Source: Pedobacter sp. FW305-3-2-15-E-R2A2
GTDB taxonomy: Bacteria; Bacteroidota; Bacteroidia; Sphingobacteriales; Sphingobacteriaceae
Assembly: GCF_038446955.1 (NCBI RefSeq)
Contig: NZ_CP151803.1
Span: 5,022,001-5,086,000, forward strand
Direction: 5' to 3'
DNA: 64,000 nucleotides
Shown in pieces: positions 25,668 to 34,923 of the stretch; the stretch's first letter is position 1, and every line of letters starts with the position of its first letter. The notes under the pieces were generated by a model. It worked only from the letters and a program-made list of their open reading frames with translations. It had not been told where the DNA came from and did no database searches. A program made the translations under genes and the position numbers.

Positions 25668-27296
25668 TCAGGTTTGGATAATCCCTACATTGAAGGCCTT
25701 TTTTATCGGCGATTGATTGGCAGCTTCTATGCCCATAGAAATCACTTTCCGCGTTTCTTTAGGATCAATAATGCCATCCACCCATAGCCTTGATGCGGCA
25801 TAATAAGGAGTGGTCTGACTGTTATAACGGTCTGTAATTTCCTTTAGCAGTTCGGCCTCTTTTTCCGGGGTAATCGTTTCTCCTTTGGATTTTAGCGAAG
25901 CTTCCTGAATTTGCAACAGGACTTTTGCGGCCTGAGATCCACCCATTACCGCAATTTTGGCACTTGGCCATGCGTAGATCAATCTTGGGTCATATGCTTT
26001 ACCGCACATGGCATAGTTCCCTGCACCATAAGAATTCCCCAGAACGATGGTAAATTTAGGCACCACAGAATTGGCCACTGCGTTCACCATTTTCGCCCCA
26101 TCTTTAATGATTCCGCCCTGCTCAGATCTGCTGCCCACCATAAACCCTGTCACATCCTGTAAGAATACCAAAGGAATTTTCTTTTGGTTACAGTTCATAA
26201 TGAAACGGGCGGCTTTATCAGCACTATCGGAATAGATGACCCCACCAAATTGCATTTCTCCTTTTTTGGATTTCACGACTTTGCGTTGATTGGCAACGAT
26301 GCCCACTGCCCAGCCATCTACTCTGCCCAATCCACAGATAATGCTTTGGCCATATAATTCCTTATACTGTTCAAATTCGGAATTGTCTACCAGGCGGTGG
26401 ATAATGTCCAGCATATCATAAGGTTTCTCTCTGTTTTCGGGTAGGATGCCATAAATCTCTTCCGGATCTAGCTTAGGCATTGCCGGTTTAATCCTGTCAA
26501 AGCCTGCAGACTCCGGAGCGCCTAACATGCTCATAATGTTGCGGATGCTGTCCAGACAAGCCTGGTCATTGGGATGTTTATAATCCGTTACGCCCGATAT
26601 TTCACAATGAGTGGTTGCTCCGCCAAGGGATTCATTGTCGATGTCTTCGCCGATGGCCGATTTCACCAGGTAAGAACCCGCAAGAAATACAGAGCCTGTA
26701 CCATCTACGATCATGGCTTCATCGCTCATGATCGGAAGATAAGCACCACCAGCAACGCAAGAGCCCATAATCGCAGAAATCTGTACGATTCCATCTGCAG
26801 ACATGAGTGCATTGTTGCGGAACATTCGTCCAAAGTGTTCTTTGTCCGGAAAGATCTCATCCTGCATCGGCAGGTAAACCCCTGCACTATCCACCAGATA
26901 GATCACCGGCAAGCGGTTTTCCATTGCGATTTCCTGCGCCCTAAGGTTCTTTTTTGCCGTCATAGGAAACCATGCTCCGGCTTTCACCGTGGCATCGTTG
27001 GCAACGATCATGCACTGCCGGCCGGAAACGTAACCAATTCCACAGACAACGCCTGCAGAAGGGCATCCTCCCTGTTCGGCATACATTCCTTCAGCGGCCA
27101 ATGCACCGACTTCCAGAAATTCACTTTCCTTGTCAATTAAATAGGCGATACGCTCCCGCGCCAATAACTTTCCTTTTTCCTTTTGCTTTGCAGCACTCTT
27201 CTCTCCCCCACCCTGATATATCTTTTTAAGTCTTGTCTTTAATTCGTAAACGGATTGTTTGTTCAAGTCTTCGTTTTTGTTGAACTCTATATTCAT
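25668..27296 (-). CDS. Acyl-CoA carboxylase carboxyltransferase (beta) subunit
   Basis: 542 residues of the biotin-dependent carboxyltransferase family. Both crotonase-like halves are present: RLPVIYLVDSAGVYLP and SCVAGGAYLPIMSDE in the N half, and VFLQDVTGFMVGSRSEQGGI and GNSYGAGNYAMCGKAYDPR in the C half. The pattern best fits methylcrotonyl-CoA carboxylase beta (leucine breakdown), with propionyl/geranyl-CoA carboxylase as alternatives. It needs a separate biotin carboxylase/carrier subunit, which is not in this window. Confidence 0.9.
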   Translation of the reverse strand: MNIEFNKNEDLNKQSVYELKTRLKKIYQGGGEKSAAKQKEKGKLLARERIAYLIDKESEFLEVGALAAEGMYAEQGGCPSAGVVCGIGYVSGRQCMIVANDATVKAGAWFPMTAKKNLRAQEIAMENRLPVIYLVDSAGVYLPMQDEIFPDKEHFGRMFRNNALMSADGIVQISAIMGSCVAGGAYLPIMSDEAMIVDGTGSVFLAGSYLVKSAIGEDIDNESLGGATTHCEISGVTDYKHPNDQACLDSIRNIMSMLGAPESAGFDRIKPAMPKLDPEEIYGILPENREKPYDMLDIIHRLVDNSEFEQYKELYGQSIICGLGRVDGWAVGIVANQRKVVKSKKGEMQFGGVIYSDSADKAARFIMNCNQKKIPLVFLQDVTGFMVGSRSEQGGIIKDGAKMVNAVANSVVPKFTIVLGNSYGAGNYAMCGKAYDPRLIYAWPSAKIAVMGGSQAAKVLLQIQEASLKSKGETITPEKEAELLKEITDRYNSQTTPYYAASRLWVDGIIDPKETRKVISMGIEAANQSPIKKAFNVGIIQT

Positions 27297-27444
27297 TGGG
27301 GCAAGTTAAATCTATTTTCCATCGAAACAAAAGTCCGTTTCGGGCTTTGGTACAAAGCTTTCATTTGTTTTGCATTCCGTTATAAATTTGTTGTAAATAT
27401 TTCTTTTTTTGTCTTATTCCAGCCCCATGCGCAAATAAAAATAG

Positions 27445-27708
27445 TTAAAACCCGGATTGTGAAGCGTCTTTTTCAATCGGAATTTCAGATTCATACAGCT
27501 CCTTGAATTCTTCCAGAAACGCTTTCAAATCATTATAGCCCATGAGCATCCTTAACCTTTCATCCCGGTCCACTTTAATGGAGACCTGCAATGCCCAGCC
27601 CCTGTAAAGCACATACAACACTTCCATGAGCTCATCAAATGAATGCTCTTTGAAAAACGAATTGATCAGCAGCCGGAGTCTTTCCTGTTTATGATTTTCC
27701 ATATACAT
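27445..27708 (-). CDS. Small hypothetical protein (87 aa)
   Basis: An acidic, Leu-rich, probably all-helical protein (NSFFKEHSFDELMEVLYVLYRGWALQVS, then YNDLKAFLEEFKELYESE). No signal peptide. It starts 2 nt after the 72-residue gene upstream on the same strand, indicating coupling. No family recognised. Coding is supported by clean reading and tight packing; the function is unknown. Confidence 0.55.
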   Translation of the reverse strand: MYMENHKQERLRLLINSFFKEHSFDELMEVLYVLYRGWALQVSIKVDRDERLRMLMGYNDLKAFLEEFKELYESEIPIEKDASQSGF

Positions 27709-27710
27709 TT

Positions 27711-27929
27711 TTATTTCTCCTTTCTTTTTAAGCGCTCAAAACGACATTCTTCTATATTCAATCTCAGGAAGAAGCACTTTCCGTTTCCGCGTATCCATGA
27801 CATACTTTTGTTCGTCCTGATGAAATGCGGTACCTGTACCGGCCTGTTCCAAATGGAAGTGATATACATCGGCTTCGCGGAAATGTTAAGGCATAATAAA
27901 GCCGTACTCAACAACAACAATTTTTTCAT
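27711..27929 (-). CDS. Small exported hypothetical protein (72 aa)
   Basis: A clear signal peptide at residues 1-18 (MKKLLLLSTALLCLNISA) followed by about 54 residues, basic and with two Cys (NGKCFF, EECRF). It may be a small secreted or periplasmic protein. It precedes the 87-residue gene with a 2-nt gap. No homology is evident to me. Confidence 0.5.
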   Translation of the reverse strand: MKKLLLLSTALLCLNISAKPMYITSIWNRPVQVPHFIRTNKSMSWIRGNGKCFFLRLNIEECRFERLKRKEK

Positions 27930-27956
27930 ATTGAAATTTATTTAAGTTCTGGTAAG

Positions 27957-27968
27957 CTAAAATTTTAG
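27957..27968. repeat. 12-nt perfect palindrome
   Basis: CTAAAATTTTAG, 28 nt upstream of the 72-residue gene on the minus strand; possible operator. Short and AT-rich, so chance is possible. Confidence 0.25.
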
Positions 27969-28077
27969 TATATGAGATGTATCCCCCGATAACCCCCTAT
28001 ACTATCGAATCTATATATTTTAAGACATTGAGTGGTAGGATTTAGTCGATTATTTTAGGACCGATAATTGTCGTCTG

Positions 28078-29415
28078 ATGGAAAAGCCCCAAATGAACGA
28101 TATTTATACTTCCATAAAAAAATTTATATCCTACCGCTTCAACCTGCAGGAAGACAGTGAGGACCAGGCGGAGACGGTAGAATCCATCAAGAAGAACGTG
28201 GAATTCAAAGGTGCAAATTTATGGACTTTGATCTTTGCCATTTTTGTAGCCTGTATAGGATTGAATGTAAATTCTACTGCCGTAATCATAGGGGCGATGC
28301 TAATTTCTCCGCTCATGGGACCGATTATGGGGATCGGCCTGGGCATCGGCACCAATGATTTTGAGCTGGTTAAGAAAGGCCTGAGAAATTTAACCATCGC
28401 CACCATCATCAGCATCATCGCTTCTTCCTTATATTTTACGTTAACCCCATTGCATGAAGCACAATCCGAGTTACTGGCCAGAACATCACCTTCTTTATGG
28501 GATGTTTTTATTGCCGCTTTAGGGGGCCTTGCCGGAATCGTGGCTGCCACAAGAAAAGAAAAAAGCAATGTGATCCCCGGGGTAGCGATTGCAACGGCAC
28601 TGATGCCCCCATTATGTACTGCCGGCTTTGGTATTGCTACCGGCAACCTTTACTTTTTCCTCGGTGCCATTTACCTTTATTTTATCAATAGTGTTTTCAT
28701 TTGTGTAGCCACCTTTCTCATCGTTCGTTACCTGAAATTTCATAAGAAAGATTTTGGAGATAAAGCCTATGAAAAGAAAGTGAGCCGTTACATCCTGATG
28801 ATCGTACTCCTCACCGCAGCACCAAGCGTATACCTGGCTTACCGGATTGTAGACAAAAGTATTTTTGAGAACAATGCCGCCAAGTTCGTGCACCAGGAAC
28901 TCAATTACAAAGACACACAGGTCATTTCTAAAAGTTTTAAATACAATAGAAAAGGAAGCGAAATTGATTTACTGCTGCTCGGAAACGAGCTGTCTGCAGG
29001 ACAACTGGATTCTTTAAGCAATAAGCTAAAAGGTTATCAGCTGAAAGGAACCAGGCTCATCATCAGACAAGGGCTGAATGCCAAAAATGAGATCGATCTT
29101 TCTCAGATTAAAGCCAGCATTCTGGAAGATGTTTTCAAAAGCAATTCAGCGCAGGTTAAGCCTAATACCGGTTCTGCCGCATTGGATTTGCCCTTGCCCG
29201 ACCTCAGGTCAGAATTGAAAATACTCTATCCCGATCTGAAAGCGTACAGCATCTCCAATACCATATTTAACAGAACCGATTCCAACCGCGCAGACACCAT
29301 GACCATGGTTGTTGCTTCGTTTATAAAACCAGTACCCGCTGCCGATCAAAACAAACTCAGGTTATGGTTAAAAAACCGGGTAAAAGCAGATTCATTAAAA
29401 TTAATTATTCAGTAG
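28078..29415 (+). CDS. DUF389 (TIGR00341-type) integral membrane protein
   Basis: 445 residues. The hydrophobic core (about 55-260) carries the family hallmark NSTAVIIGAMLISPLMGPIMGIGLGIGTND, and VIPGVAIATALMPPLCTAGFGIATGN, with about six membrane helices. A C-terminal soluble domain of about 180 residues follows. The family has no firmly known function; a transport role is possible. Its last 11 nt overlap the convergent Dph6-type gene. Confidence 0.88.
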   Translation: MEKPQMNDIYTSIKKFISYRFNLQEDSEDQAETVESIKKNVEFKGANLWTLIFAIFVACIGLNVNSTAVIIGAMLISPLMGPIMGIGLGIGTNDFELVKKGLRNLTIATIISIIASSLYFTLTPLHEAQSELLARTSPSLWDVFIAALGGLAGIVAATRKEKSNVIPGVAIATALMPPLCTAGFGIATGNLYFFLGAIYLYFINSVFICVATFLIVRYLKFHKKDFGDKAYEKKVSRYILMIVLLTAAPSVYLAYRIVDKSIFENNAAKFVHQELNYKDTQVISKSFKYNRKGSEIDLLLLGNELSAGQLDSLSNKLKGYQLKGTRLIIRQGLNAKNEIDLSQIKASILEDVFKSNSAQVKPNTGSAALDLPLPDLRSELKILYPDLKAYSISNTIFNRTDSNRADTMTMVVASFIKPVPAADQNKLRLWLKNRVKADSLKLIIQ

Positions 29416-30124
29416 GCTTTTGTCCTGAAGGCAACAAATCGATATACCAGTAACCCGCAGGTTTTTCTTCCCTATCTACCGGAGAAGGGAAAGTCTTGTA
29501 CACCTTTTCGCCCAGGGTAAAATGAACCGGTGATTTAAATATCGGTCCGTCAAACACGAAAGTATGAAACTCGCCATTCTCTCCACAGGGATCAATTCCA
29601 GGCGGAAGGTCGTCCATAAATTGTTCATCGATCACCCTTCCGCAAAACGCTTCCAGTCCATCTTTTGCACAGACGATCACCGTTTTATAACCCAGGGCTA
29701 AAAACTCCCGGATGATGGCCCTGGTATCCTGTTTCCATAAAGGGAATACTGCTTTTAGTCCGACTTCTTCCAATTTGGTTTCCCGGTATTTCTTTAAGTC
29801 TTCCAGAAAGATATCCCCGAAAATAGAATGCGTGATTCCTTCCCCCTGTAAACCTGTTAAATGGCGCTGCATACTTTCCTCATAATCTTCCATTTTTGGA
29901 GATTCCGGTAGGCGGATCTGGTACAATGGGATTCCAATATTTGCTGCCTGTGTCTGGAGCAGTTCTTCCCTGACACCATGCATGCTGACCCTATTGAAGG
30001 CCTCATTGACGGTGGTTAGCAAATACCTCACTTCAAAGCCATCATCTGCTAAAGTATGGTGCAGGGCGAGGCAACTGTCTTTACCTCCACTCCAGTTGAA
30101 AAGGCTGATCTTTTTACTCATCAT
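29405..30124 (-). CDS. Dph6-related ATP pyrophosphatase (diphthine-ammonia ligase type)
   Basis: 239 residues of the adenine-nucleotide alpha-hydrolase (PP-loop) group. The P-loop is SGGKDS near residue 12 (LFNWSGGKDSCLALHH). The family signature IFGDIFLEDLKKYRE and EAFCGRVIDEQF follow. Archaeal/eukaryal relatives amidate diphthine on EF2. Bacteria lack diphthamide, so the bacterial substrate is unknown. Start could be either of two Met at 30124 or 30121. Confidence 0.85.
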   Translation of the reverse strand: MMSKKISLFNWSGGKDSCLALHHTLADDGFEVRYLLTTVNEAFNRVSMHGVREELLQTQAANIGIPLYQIRLPESPKMEDYEESMQRHLTGLQGEGITHSIFGDIFLEDLKKYRETKLEEVGLKAVFPLWKQDTRAIIREFLALGYKTVIVCAKDGLEAFCGRVIDEQFMDDLPPGIDPCGENGEFHTFVFDGPIFKSPVHFTLGEKVYKTFPSPVDREEKPAGYWYIDLLPSGQKPTE

Positions 30125-30224
30125 GATACAATATTACAAGATCTTTTCTGAGTTATTGCAAGATCTTCAGCGTTCCGAACAAGAGGAAACACTATTTCGG
30201 CATGATTATCGTTCTTTTATATGT

Positions 30225-30938
30225 ATGAGGATTAAACTGGTCTTATTTTTTTTAGCTTGTCAGACGGCTGTTTACGCGCAAAACTTTAAATACCCTAGCC
30301 TTCCGAGTCAGGGGAAATCGTTGTCGGCATTGGTTCCTGCAAACTGGAAAATCCTGGATTCTATCTCCGGCGACCTGAACAAGGACCAACTGAATGACCT
30401 GGCTTTTATTATGGAATACCATAAAGAAGTCCGGGAAAGCCGTGCTTATGGAGACAATACTACAGAAATCATTACAGAAATTCAGAAGCCAAGAATTCTG
30501 GCTGTTTATTTTAAACGTGCAAACGGAGAAGGGTACCAGATTGGCGTTCAAAACAACAACTTTATTCTCCGTTCCGCTGAGGGCGGCACCATGGGTGATC
30601 CCTTGCGTCCCTTAAAAATTGATTCCAACAAACTTGTTTTGTCCTTTGAGGGAGGTGGCGACTGGCGTTGGAAGCTCAACTATACCTTCCGATACCAGGA
30701 TAAAAACTGGTTTCTGGAAAAAGCAGGCAACGAGTATTACAATGAAAGCTCCGGAGAGATGACCCATAAAAAATATGATTTCATTCTTAGAAAGCGTCTC
30801 GTGACAACAGGAAAGACCCACAACAGAGATGCAGCGAATGAAACCATTTCAGAAGATTTTCCCTTTAAAACCTTACGCACTTTTCAAAGCTTTAAGAAGC
30901 CCTGGACCTGGGAAATAGGTCCGGACGAATTCTTATAA
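30225..30938 (+). CDS. Exported hypothetical protein
   Basis: 237 residues. A signal peptide (MRIKLVLFFLACQTAVYAQ) sets the start at the ATG at 30225; the upstream 81 codons of open frame are partly antisense to the Dph6-type gene and not protein-like. The mature part resembles PliI/FG-GAP-like secreted proteins: DSISGDLNKDQLNDLAFIMEY and FEGGGDWRWKLNYTFRYQDKNWFLEKAG. Probably periplasmic. Function unknown. One base separates its stop from the convergent LOG gene. Confidence 0.75.
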   Translation: MRIKLVLFFLACQTAVYAQNFKYPSLPSQGKSLSALVPANWKILDSISGDLNKDQLNDLAFIMEYHKEVRESRAYGDNTTEIITEIQKPRILAVYFKRANGEGYQIGVQNNNFILRSAEGGTMGDPLRPLKIDSNKLVLSFEGGGDWRWKLNYTFRYQDKNWFLEKAGNEYYNESSGEMTHKKYDFILRKRLVTTGKTHNRDAANETISEDFPFKTLRTFQSFKKPWTWEIGPDEFL

Positions 30939-30939
30939 A

Positions 30940-31524
30940 CTAACTTAGGTTTCGGTCTTTGAACCATTTATCGTCCGGAAGGACATCAAATGTCATCATT
31001 TTACTTACCAGGGTCTTTGAATCAGCTTCGTTGAATACCAGATCTCTGTTGCTTTGTTTTAGAAACTGATGTTGTACCATTACGTCCATCTGAGCAAAAA
31101 GATGGTCATAGAAACCGCTTACATTCAAGACACCGATTGGTTTGGTATGGAGGCCTAGCTGTAACCAGGTCAGCACTTCAAAGAACTCTTCCAATGTTCC
31201 AAAACCTCCGGGCAGGATGATAAAACCATCAGACAGGTCTGCCATCTTTTGCTTGCGCTGGTGCATATTTTCCGTGATGATCATTTCTGTAAGTCCGGTA
31301 TGGCCTACTTCTTTGTCCATCAGGAACTGAGGAATCACGCCCGTTACCAGTCCCTTACGTTTTAACATTTCATCGGCAATGATGCCCATTACCCCCACAC
31401 TTCCACCACCATAAACCAGTCGGATCTGATGATCTGTAAAAGTCTGGGCAAGATTTTCAATCGCTGCCAATAAAACCGGATCGCCATTAAAATTGGCACC
31501 GCAATAAACACCTATAGATTTCAT
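30940..31524 (-). CDS. LOG-family protein (nucleotide 5'-monophosphate phosphoribohydrolase)
   Basis: 194 residues. LVYGGGSVGVMGIIAD (nucleotide loop) and PGGFGTLEEFFEVLTW (the PGGxGTxxE catalytic motif) are both intact. LOG enzymes release ribose 5-phosphate from AMP-like nucleotides; in plants the substrate is a cytokinin. The bacterial substrate is uncertain. Convergent with the preceding gene. Confidence 0.93.
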   Translation of the reverse strand: MKSIGVYCGANFNGDPVLLAAIENLAQTFTDHQIRLVYGGGSVGVMGIIADEMLKRKGLVTGVIPQFLMDKEVGHTGLTEMIITENMHQRKQKMADLSDGFIILPGGFGTLEEFFEVLTWLQLGLHTKPIGVLNVSGFYDHLFAQMDVMVQHQFLKQSNRDLVFNEADSKTLVSKMMTFDVLPDDKWFKDRNLS

Positions 31525-31542
31525 AAATACTCAAAATAAGAA

Positions 31543-31579
31543 GAGGCTGCATCATCTTTTCAAAACTGATACAGCCTCT
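31543..31579 (-). terminator. Intrinsic terminator of guaB
   Basis: On the minus strand GAGGCTG ... CAGCCTC arms, each extended by ATCA/TGAT with one mismatch, about 10-nt loop, followed by TTCTTATTTTG. It lies 27 nt beyond the guaB stop. Confidence 0.75.
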
Positions 31580-31606
31580 CCGGCAATAAATTATCTGACA
31601 ATTGAA

Positions 31607-33082
31607 TTATCTCGTACTCGAATAGTTTGGTGCTTCTTTGGTAATAGAGATATCATGTGGATGACTTTCTCTCATACCCGCAGCAGTGATGCGCACAAAC
31701 TTTGCTTTTTGTAAATCTTCGATCGTTGCTGCTCCGCAATAGTGCATTCCTGCTCTTAATCCACCTACATACTGGTAGATCACTTCTGCTAAAGTTCCTT
31801 TGTAAGGAACACGGCCTACAATTCCTTCCGGAACCAATTTCGTTACGACATCTTCTTCATCCTGGAAATAACGGTCTTTAGATCCCTGTTGCATGGCTTC
31901 TACAGAACCCATACCACGGTAAGATTTAAATTTACGTCCTTCATAGATGATGGTTTCACCTGGTGATTCTTCTACTCCTGCGAACAATGAACCTGCCATA
32001 ATACAGCTTGCTCCTGCAGCGATCGCTTTAACGATATCACCTGTTTGTTTGATTCCGCCATCGGCGATCACAGGAATGCCTGTACCGATCAATGCCTGAG
32101 CACATTCGAAAACCGCATATAACTGAGGTACACCTACCCCTGCGATGATCCTTGTGGTACAGATGGAACCTGGTCCGATCCCTACTTTAACCGCATCAGC
32201 ACCAGCTTCAGCCAATGCTCTTGCTGCGTCTGCAGTAGCGATATTTCCGGCAATCACCTGTAAGTCCGGGAATCTTGCTTTGATGGCTTTCACCATATCA
32301 ATCACTCCTTTGGAATGACCATGTGCAGTATCTACAGTAACCACATCTACTCCTGCTGCAACTAATGCTGCGACACGGTCAATGTTGTCTGCTGCTACAC
32401 CTACCGCAGCACCTACGCGTAATCTTCCACGCTCATCTTTACAGGCTTTAGGGTAGTTTTTATATTTCTGGATGTCCTTGAAAGTGATTAAACCGGCAAG
32501 GTGTCCTTCTGCATTAATTACAGGAAGTTTTTCAATTTTATAATCTTGTAAGATCTCTTCTGCCTGTAAAAGGGTGGTACCTTCAGGAGCAGTGATCAGA
32601 TTTTCTCTGGTCATCACTTCTGAAACTTTACGTTGCATGTCTTTTTGGAAACGAAGATCTCTGTTGGTGATGATACCTACCAGTTTATTGTCGGCATCAA
32701 TTACAGGAATTCCACCTATTTTAAAGTCCTTCATGATCTGGAATGCGTCTGCCACTTTAGCATCAGCATTTAAAGTAACCGGATCCTGGATCATTCCACT
32801 TTCTGAACGTTTTACTTTTCTGACTTCTTCCGCCTGACGCTCGATGCTCATGTTCTTATGAAGCATTCCGATACCACCTGCCTGGGCGATGGCAATTGCC
32901 AGACCAGCTTCAGTTACGGTATCCATGGCTGCAGAAACTACAGGGACATTTAAGCGTATTTTTTTGGTAAGAAAACTTCCGGTATCCACGTCACGTGGCA
33001 GAACTTCAGAATAAGCAGGGACTAATAATACGTCGTCGTATGTTAAGCCTTCAGAGATAAATTTATTAGGATCGAGTTGCAT
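31607..33082 (-). CDS. guaB: Inosine-5'-monophosphate dehydrogenase
   Basis: 491 residues, normal length. TIM barrel with catalytic Cys308 (GIGPGSICTTR), a CBS pair inserted at about 97-205, and the NAD/IMP loops DTAHGHS and ADGGIKQTGD. Converts IMP to XMP with NAD+, the committed step to GMP. Single-gene unit with its own promoter and terminator. Confidence 0.97.
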   Translation of the reverse strand: MQLDPNKFISEGLTYDDVLLVPAYSEVLPRDVDTGSFLTKKIRLNVPVVSAAMDTVTEAGLAIAIAQAGGIGMLHKNMSIERQAEEVRKVKRSESGMIQDPVTLNADAKVADAFQIMKDFKIGGIPVIDADNKLVGIITNRDLRFQKDMQRKVSEVMTRENLITAPEGTTLLQAEEILQDYKIEKLPVINAEGHLAGLITFKDIQKYKNYPKACKDERGRLRVGAAVGVAADNIDRVAALVAAGVDVVTVDTAHGHSKGVIDMVKAIKARFPDLQVIAGNIATADAARALAEAGADAVKVGIGPGSICTTRIIAGVGVPQLYAVFECAQALIGTGIPVIADGGIKQTGDIVKAIAAGASCIMAGSLFAGVEESPGETIIYEGRKFKSYRGMGSVEAMQQGSKDRYFQDEEDVVTKLVPEGIVGRVPYKGTLAEVIYQYVGGLRAGMHYCGAATIEDLQKAKFVRITAAGMRESHPHDISITKEAPNYSSTR

Positions 33083-33115
33083 AGCAAATAATTTAAGGAG
33101 TTACTATTTGCCGGG

Positions 33116-33146
33116 CAAACTTACGATTATTTTGGCTTTTATGCAA
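33116..33146 (-). promoter_or_regulatory. Promoter of guaB
   Basis: On the minus strand TTG (33146-33144), a 20-nt spacer, and TAAGTTTG (33123-33116), a perfect TAnnTTTG. The ATG follows about 33 nt later. Confidence 0.7.
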
Positions 33147-33243
33147 CAGTTCTCTGAATATAGCTGGTTTGAGTTAAAAGATTACACTAAGATTAAGATT
33201 CCTTAATCCTGGAAAAGGACGCTCCTGATCAGTTAACGTTTGT

Positions 33244-33693
33244 TCAGGAGTAAGTTAGCATTTGTTTCAGGTGATGTTCCATATGAGCAACATAGTCGAT
33301 GAACAACCATGCGATGATTTGAGGGGCTTCTCCCCCATTGGAACATGTTTTATCCAGGTTTTCCGGAGCGATATTAGGAATCAATGCAAGGAGATGACGG
33401 TTGTAAGTTTCCCAGAATAAGATCAGTTGCTTGCTGTCTAGTACATTATAATGGCTATAGGTATTCCAATTGTTCTGATCGTAAACGATCGTTGGGCTTT
33501 CTTCAAACTGCGCCCTTACAAATCGCTGGTGGTTGTTCGTTGCACTGTCAATCAAGTGCCCCAACATTTCCTTCTTACTCCATTTTCCAGGGGCGGGTTT
33601 ATGCGCGAAATCTGTTTCAGGGATATGAGTTAATAAATCGGGAATGGTATCACATAGATACTGAAGACGGGTTAAACTTGGTTGGATTGACAT
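33244..33693 (-). CDS. DinB-family protein
   Basis: 149 residues of the DinB four-helix bundle, often a nickel/zinc-bound protein of thiol or stress metabolism. The metal ligands are probably His in EMLGHLIDSATNNHQRF, and in YVAHMEHHLKQML near the C-terminus. The frame reaches 33762, but the terminator at 33705-33751 lies inside that extension, so I start at the ATG at 33693 (MSIQPSLTRL). Confidence 0.85.
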   Translation of the reverse strand: MSIQPSLTRLQYLCDTIPDLLTHIPETDFAHKPAPGKWSKKEMLGHLIDSATNNHQRFVRAQFEESPTIVYDQNNWNTYSHYNVLDSKQLILFWETYNRHLLALIPNIAPENLDKTCSNGGEAPQIIAWLFIDYVAHMEHHLKQMLTYS

Positions 33694-33704
33694 GTAGCAA
33701 AGAT

Positions 33705-33751
33705 AAAAAAAAACGTCATGCGGTCCAGGATGATTGGGGACCGGCATGACG
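33705..33751 (-). terminator. Intrinsic terminator of the lipoprotein operon
   Basis: Arms CGTCATGC(C)GGTCC and GGACCGCATGACG on the minus strand (one bulged base), then a T9 tract. It lies 31 nt after the stop of the repeat lipoprotein and ends the transcript coming from the receptor/lipoprotein genes. Confidence 0.88.
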
Positions 33752-33781
33752 AACGAGAACATATTTGGGGGTTGTTATGTT

Positions 33782-34855
33782 TTATTTAAAGTAGGGGGCG
33801 ATGTCGGTCATAGTTGGGCGGACAATCGTTCCATCCCAATCATCAGGTAATTTCATATCACTCACAATAAAAATGGCTGTTCCTCCGGCAGTAAATGTGA
33901 TATTACCCGAATAGAAGCCACTTTCGGGCCTGGAAGGCGGATATTCATTTGTCATATCATAAGGAAGTTCGGTTAATGTGCCTCTTTTGACCACTCTAAA
34001 AGTGTATACATTTTTATCGAAAGTCCCGGACTCAGGCAAAGCCGGAAGTTCTATGTTCTTACTAAAAGTCCCGTCTGCAGGTAGTTCAATTCTCAACGTA
34101 GTCGGACTAAACTGATAAGGTTCCATCCCAGAAGTTTTCCCTGTATAAAAGACCAGGTCTACCGGCCCTCTAAGGATATCTAATTTGCTTGTAAACGAAA
34201 CATTTACTATCATATTTGCAGGATTTACCGGAACAGCTAAATCTATCTTATCATACATTTTTGTTCCATCGTAATAAAAAGTCAGAGCAACAATGGGTTT
34301 TTCACTTGAAATTTCTTTGCTCATCAAGGATTCTGTTGTTCCTTTTTTACGTATTTGCAACTCCCGTTTCTGACCAGCCTCAATTCCGACAGTCAATACA
34401 GAGTTGATAACTTCAGTCCCAGAGCCGAGTACTTTATCTCCAATGACAAATTCTAATTCTCCTCCACTTGAATATCCCTTAATATTTAAAGTCGCTTCTT
34501 TACTAAAGATTTTATCTCCATCAAAATAGTATTCAATATTTTGTAGCTTTTGTTCAGCTGAAATTGTTCTTGTACTCAAAATATCCTGTTGTCCTTTACG
34601 ACGTATTTTTAGCTCTGCCTCAGGACCTTGAACCAGCACTTTGACATTAAGACTTCCATGTTGTGAATCTGTTTGTCCGATTACTTTTCCATCTTTTAGG
34701 AATTCCAGTGTATCAGTTAAAGTCGTTCCATTAATAGCCAAGTCAATTACATTAGGCGGGTTCTCTACTGCCAATTCTTGCTTTTTACAACTAAACATTA
34801 AGAGTAAAATAACTCCAAGACAAGAACAGAAGATAATTTGTATATTTTTTTTCAT
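33782..34855 (-). CDS. Lipoprotein with two internal repeats
   Basis: 357 residues. Start at MKKNIQIIFC (34855); the in-frame ATG at 34897 adds a non-hydrophobic extension. Lipid-attachment Cys23 (LLLMFSCKK). Two copies of a ~70-residue module (about 48-118 and 133-203) share LEF...KV.G, ELKIRRKG/ELQIRKKG, EISSE/TISAE and YYFDGDKIFSK/YYDGTKMYDK. The C-terminal 150 residues differ. It is the last gene of the receptor/beta-helix cluster and is closed by a strong terminator. Function unknown; surface-exposed or periplasmic. Confidence 0.75.
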   Translation of the reverse strand: MKKNIQIIFCSCLGVILLLMFSCKKQELAVENPPNVIDLAINGTTLTDTLEFLKDGKVIGQTDSQHGSLNVKVLVQGPEAELKIRRKGQQDILSTRTISAEQKLQNIEYYFDGDKIFSKEATLNIKGYSSGGELEFVIGDKVLGSGTEVINSVLTVGIEAGQKRELQIRKKGTTESLMSKEISSEKPIVALTFYYDGTKMYDKIDLAVPVNPANMIVNVSFTSKLDILRGPVDLVFYTGKTSGMEPYQFSPTTLRIELPADGTFSKNIELPALPESGTFDKNVYTFRVVKRGTLTELPYDMTNEYPPSRPESGFYSGNITFTAGGTAIFIVSDMKLPDDWDGTIVRPTMTDIAPYFK

Positions 34856-34876
34856 GTATATTTTATTTAAAAAATG

Positions 34877-34908
34877 AATTAGAGCTCCAGGCTTCAATTC
34901 ATGTTAAC
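34877..34908 (-). terminator. Hairpin after the second beta-helix lipoprotein
   Basis: ATGAATT and AATTCAT arms with AGC/GCT pairing in the middle, on the minus strand followed by TTTTTTAAAT. The surrounding intergenic sequence is a copy of that at 36285-36331. Confidence 0.45.
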
Positions 34909-34923
34909 TAGTTTTTTGACTAA

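Noticed and set aside
26574..27140. Plus-strand 188-codon frame inside the carboxyltransferase gene
   Set aside because: Antisense to a clear family member; Arg/His/Cys-rich and without domain character.
28131..28646. Minus-strand 171-codon frame inside the DUF389 gene
   Set aside because: Mirrors the membrane-helix coding region; no promoter or family.
33694..33762. Longer N-terminus for the DinB protein
   Set aside because: It would be translated through the upstream operon's terminator hairpin and adds residues not typical of the family.
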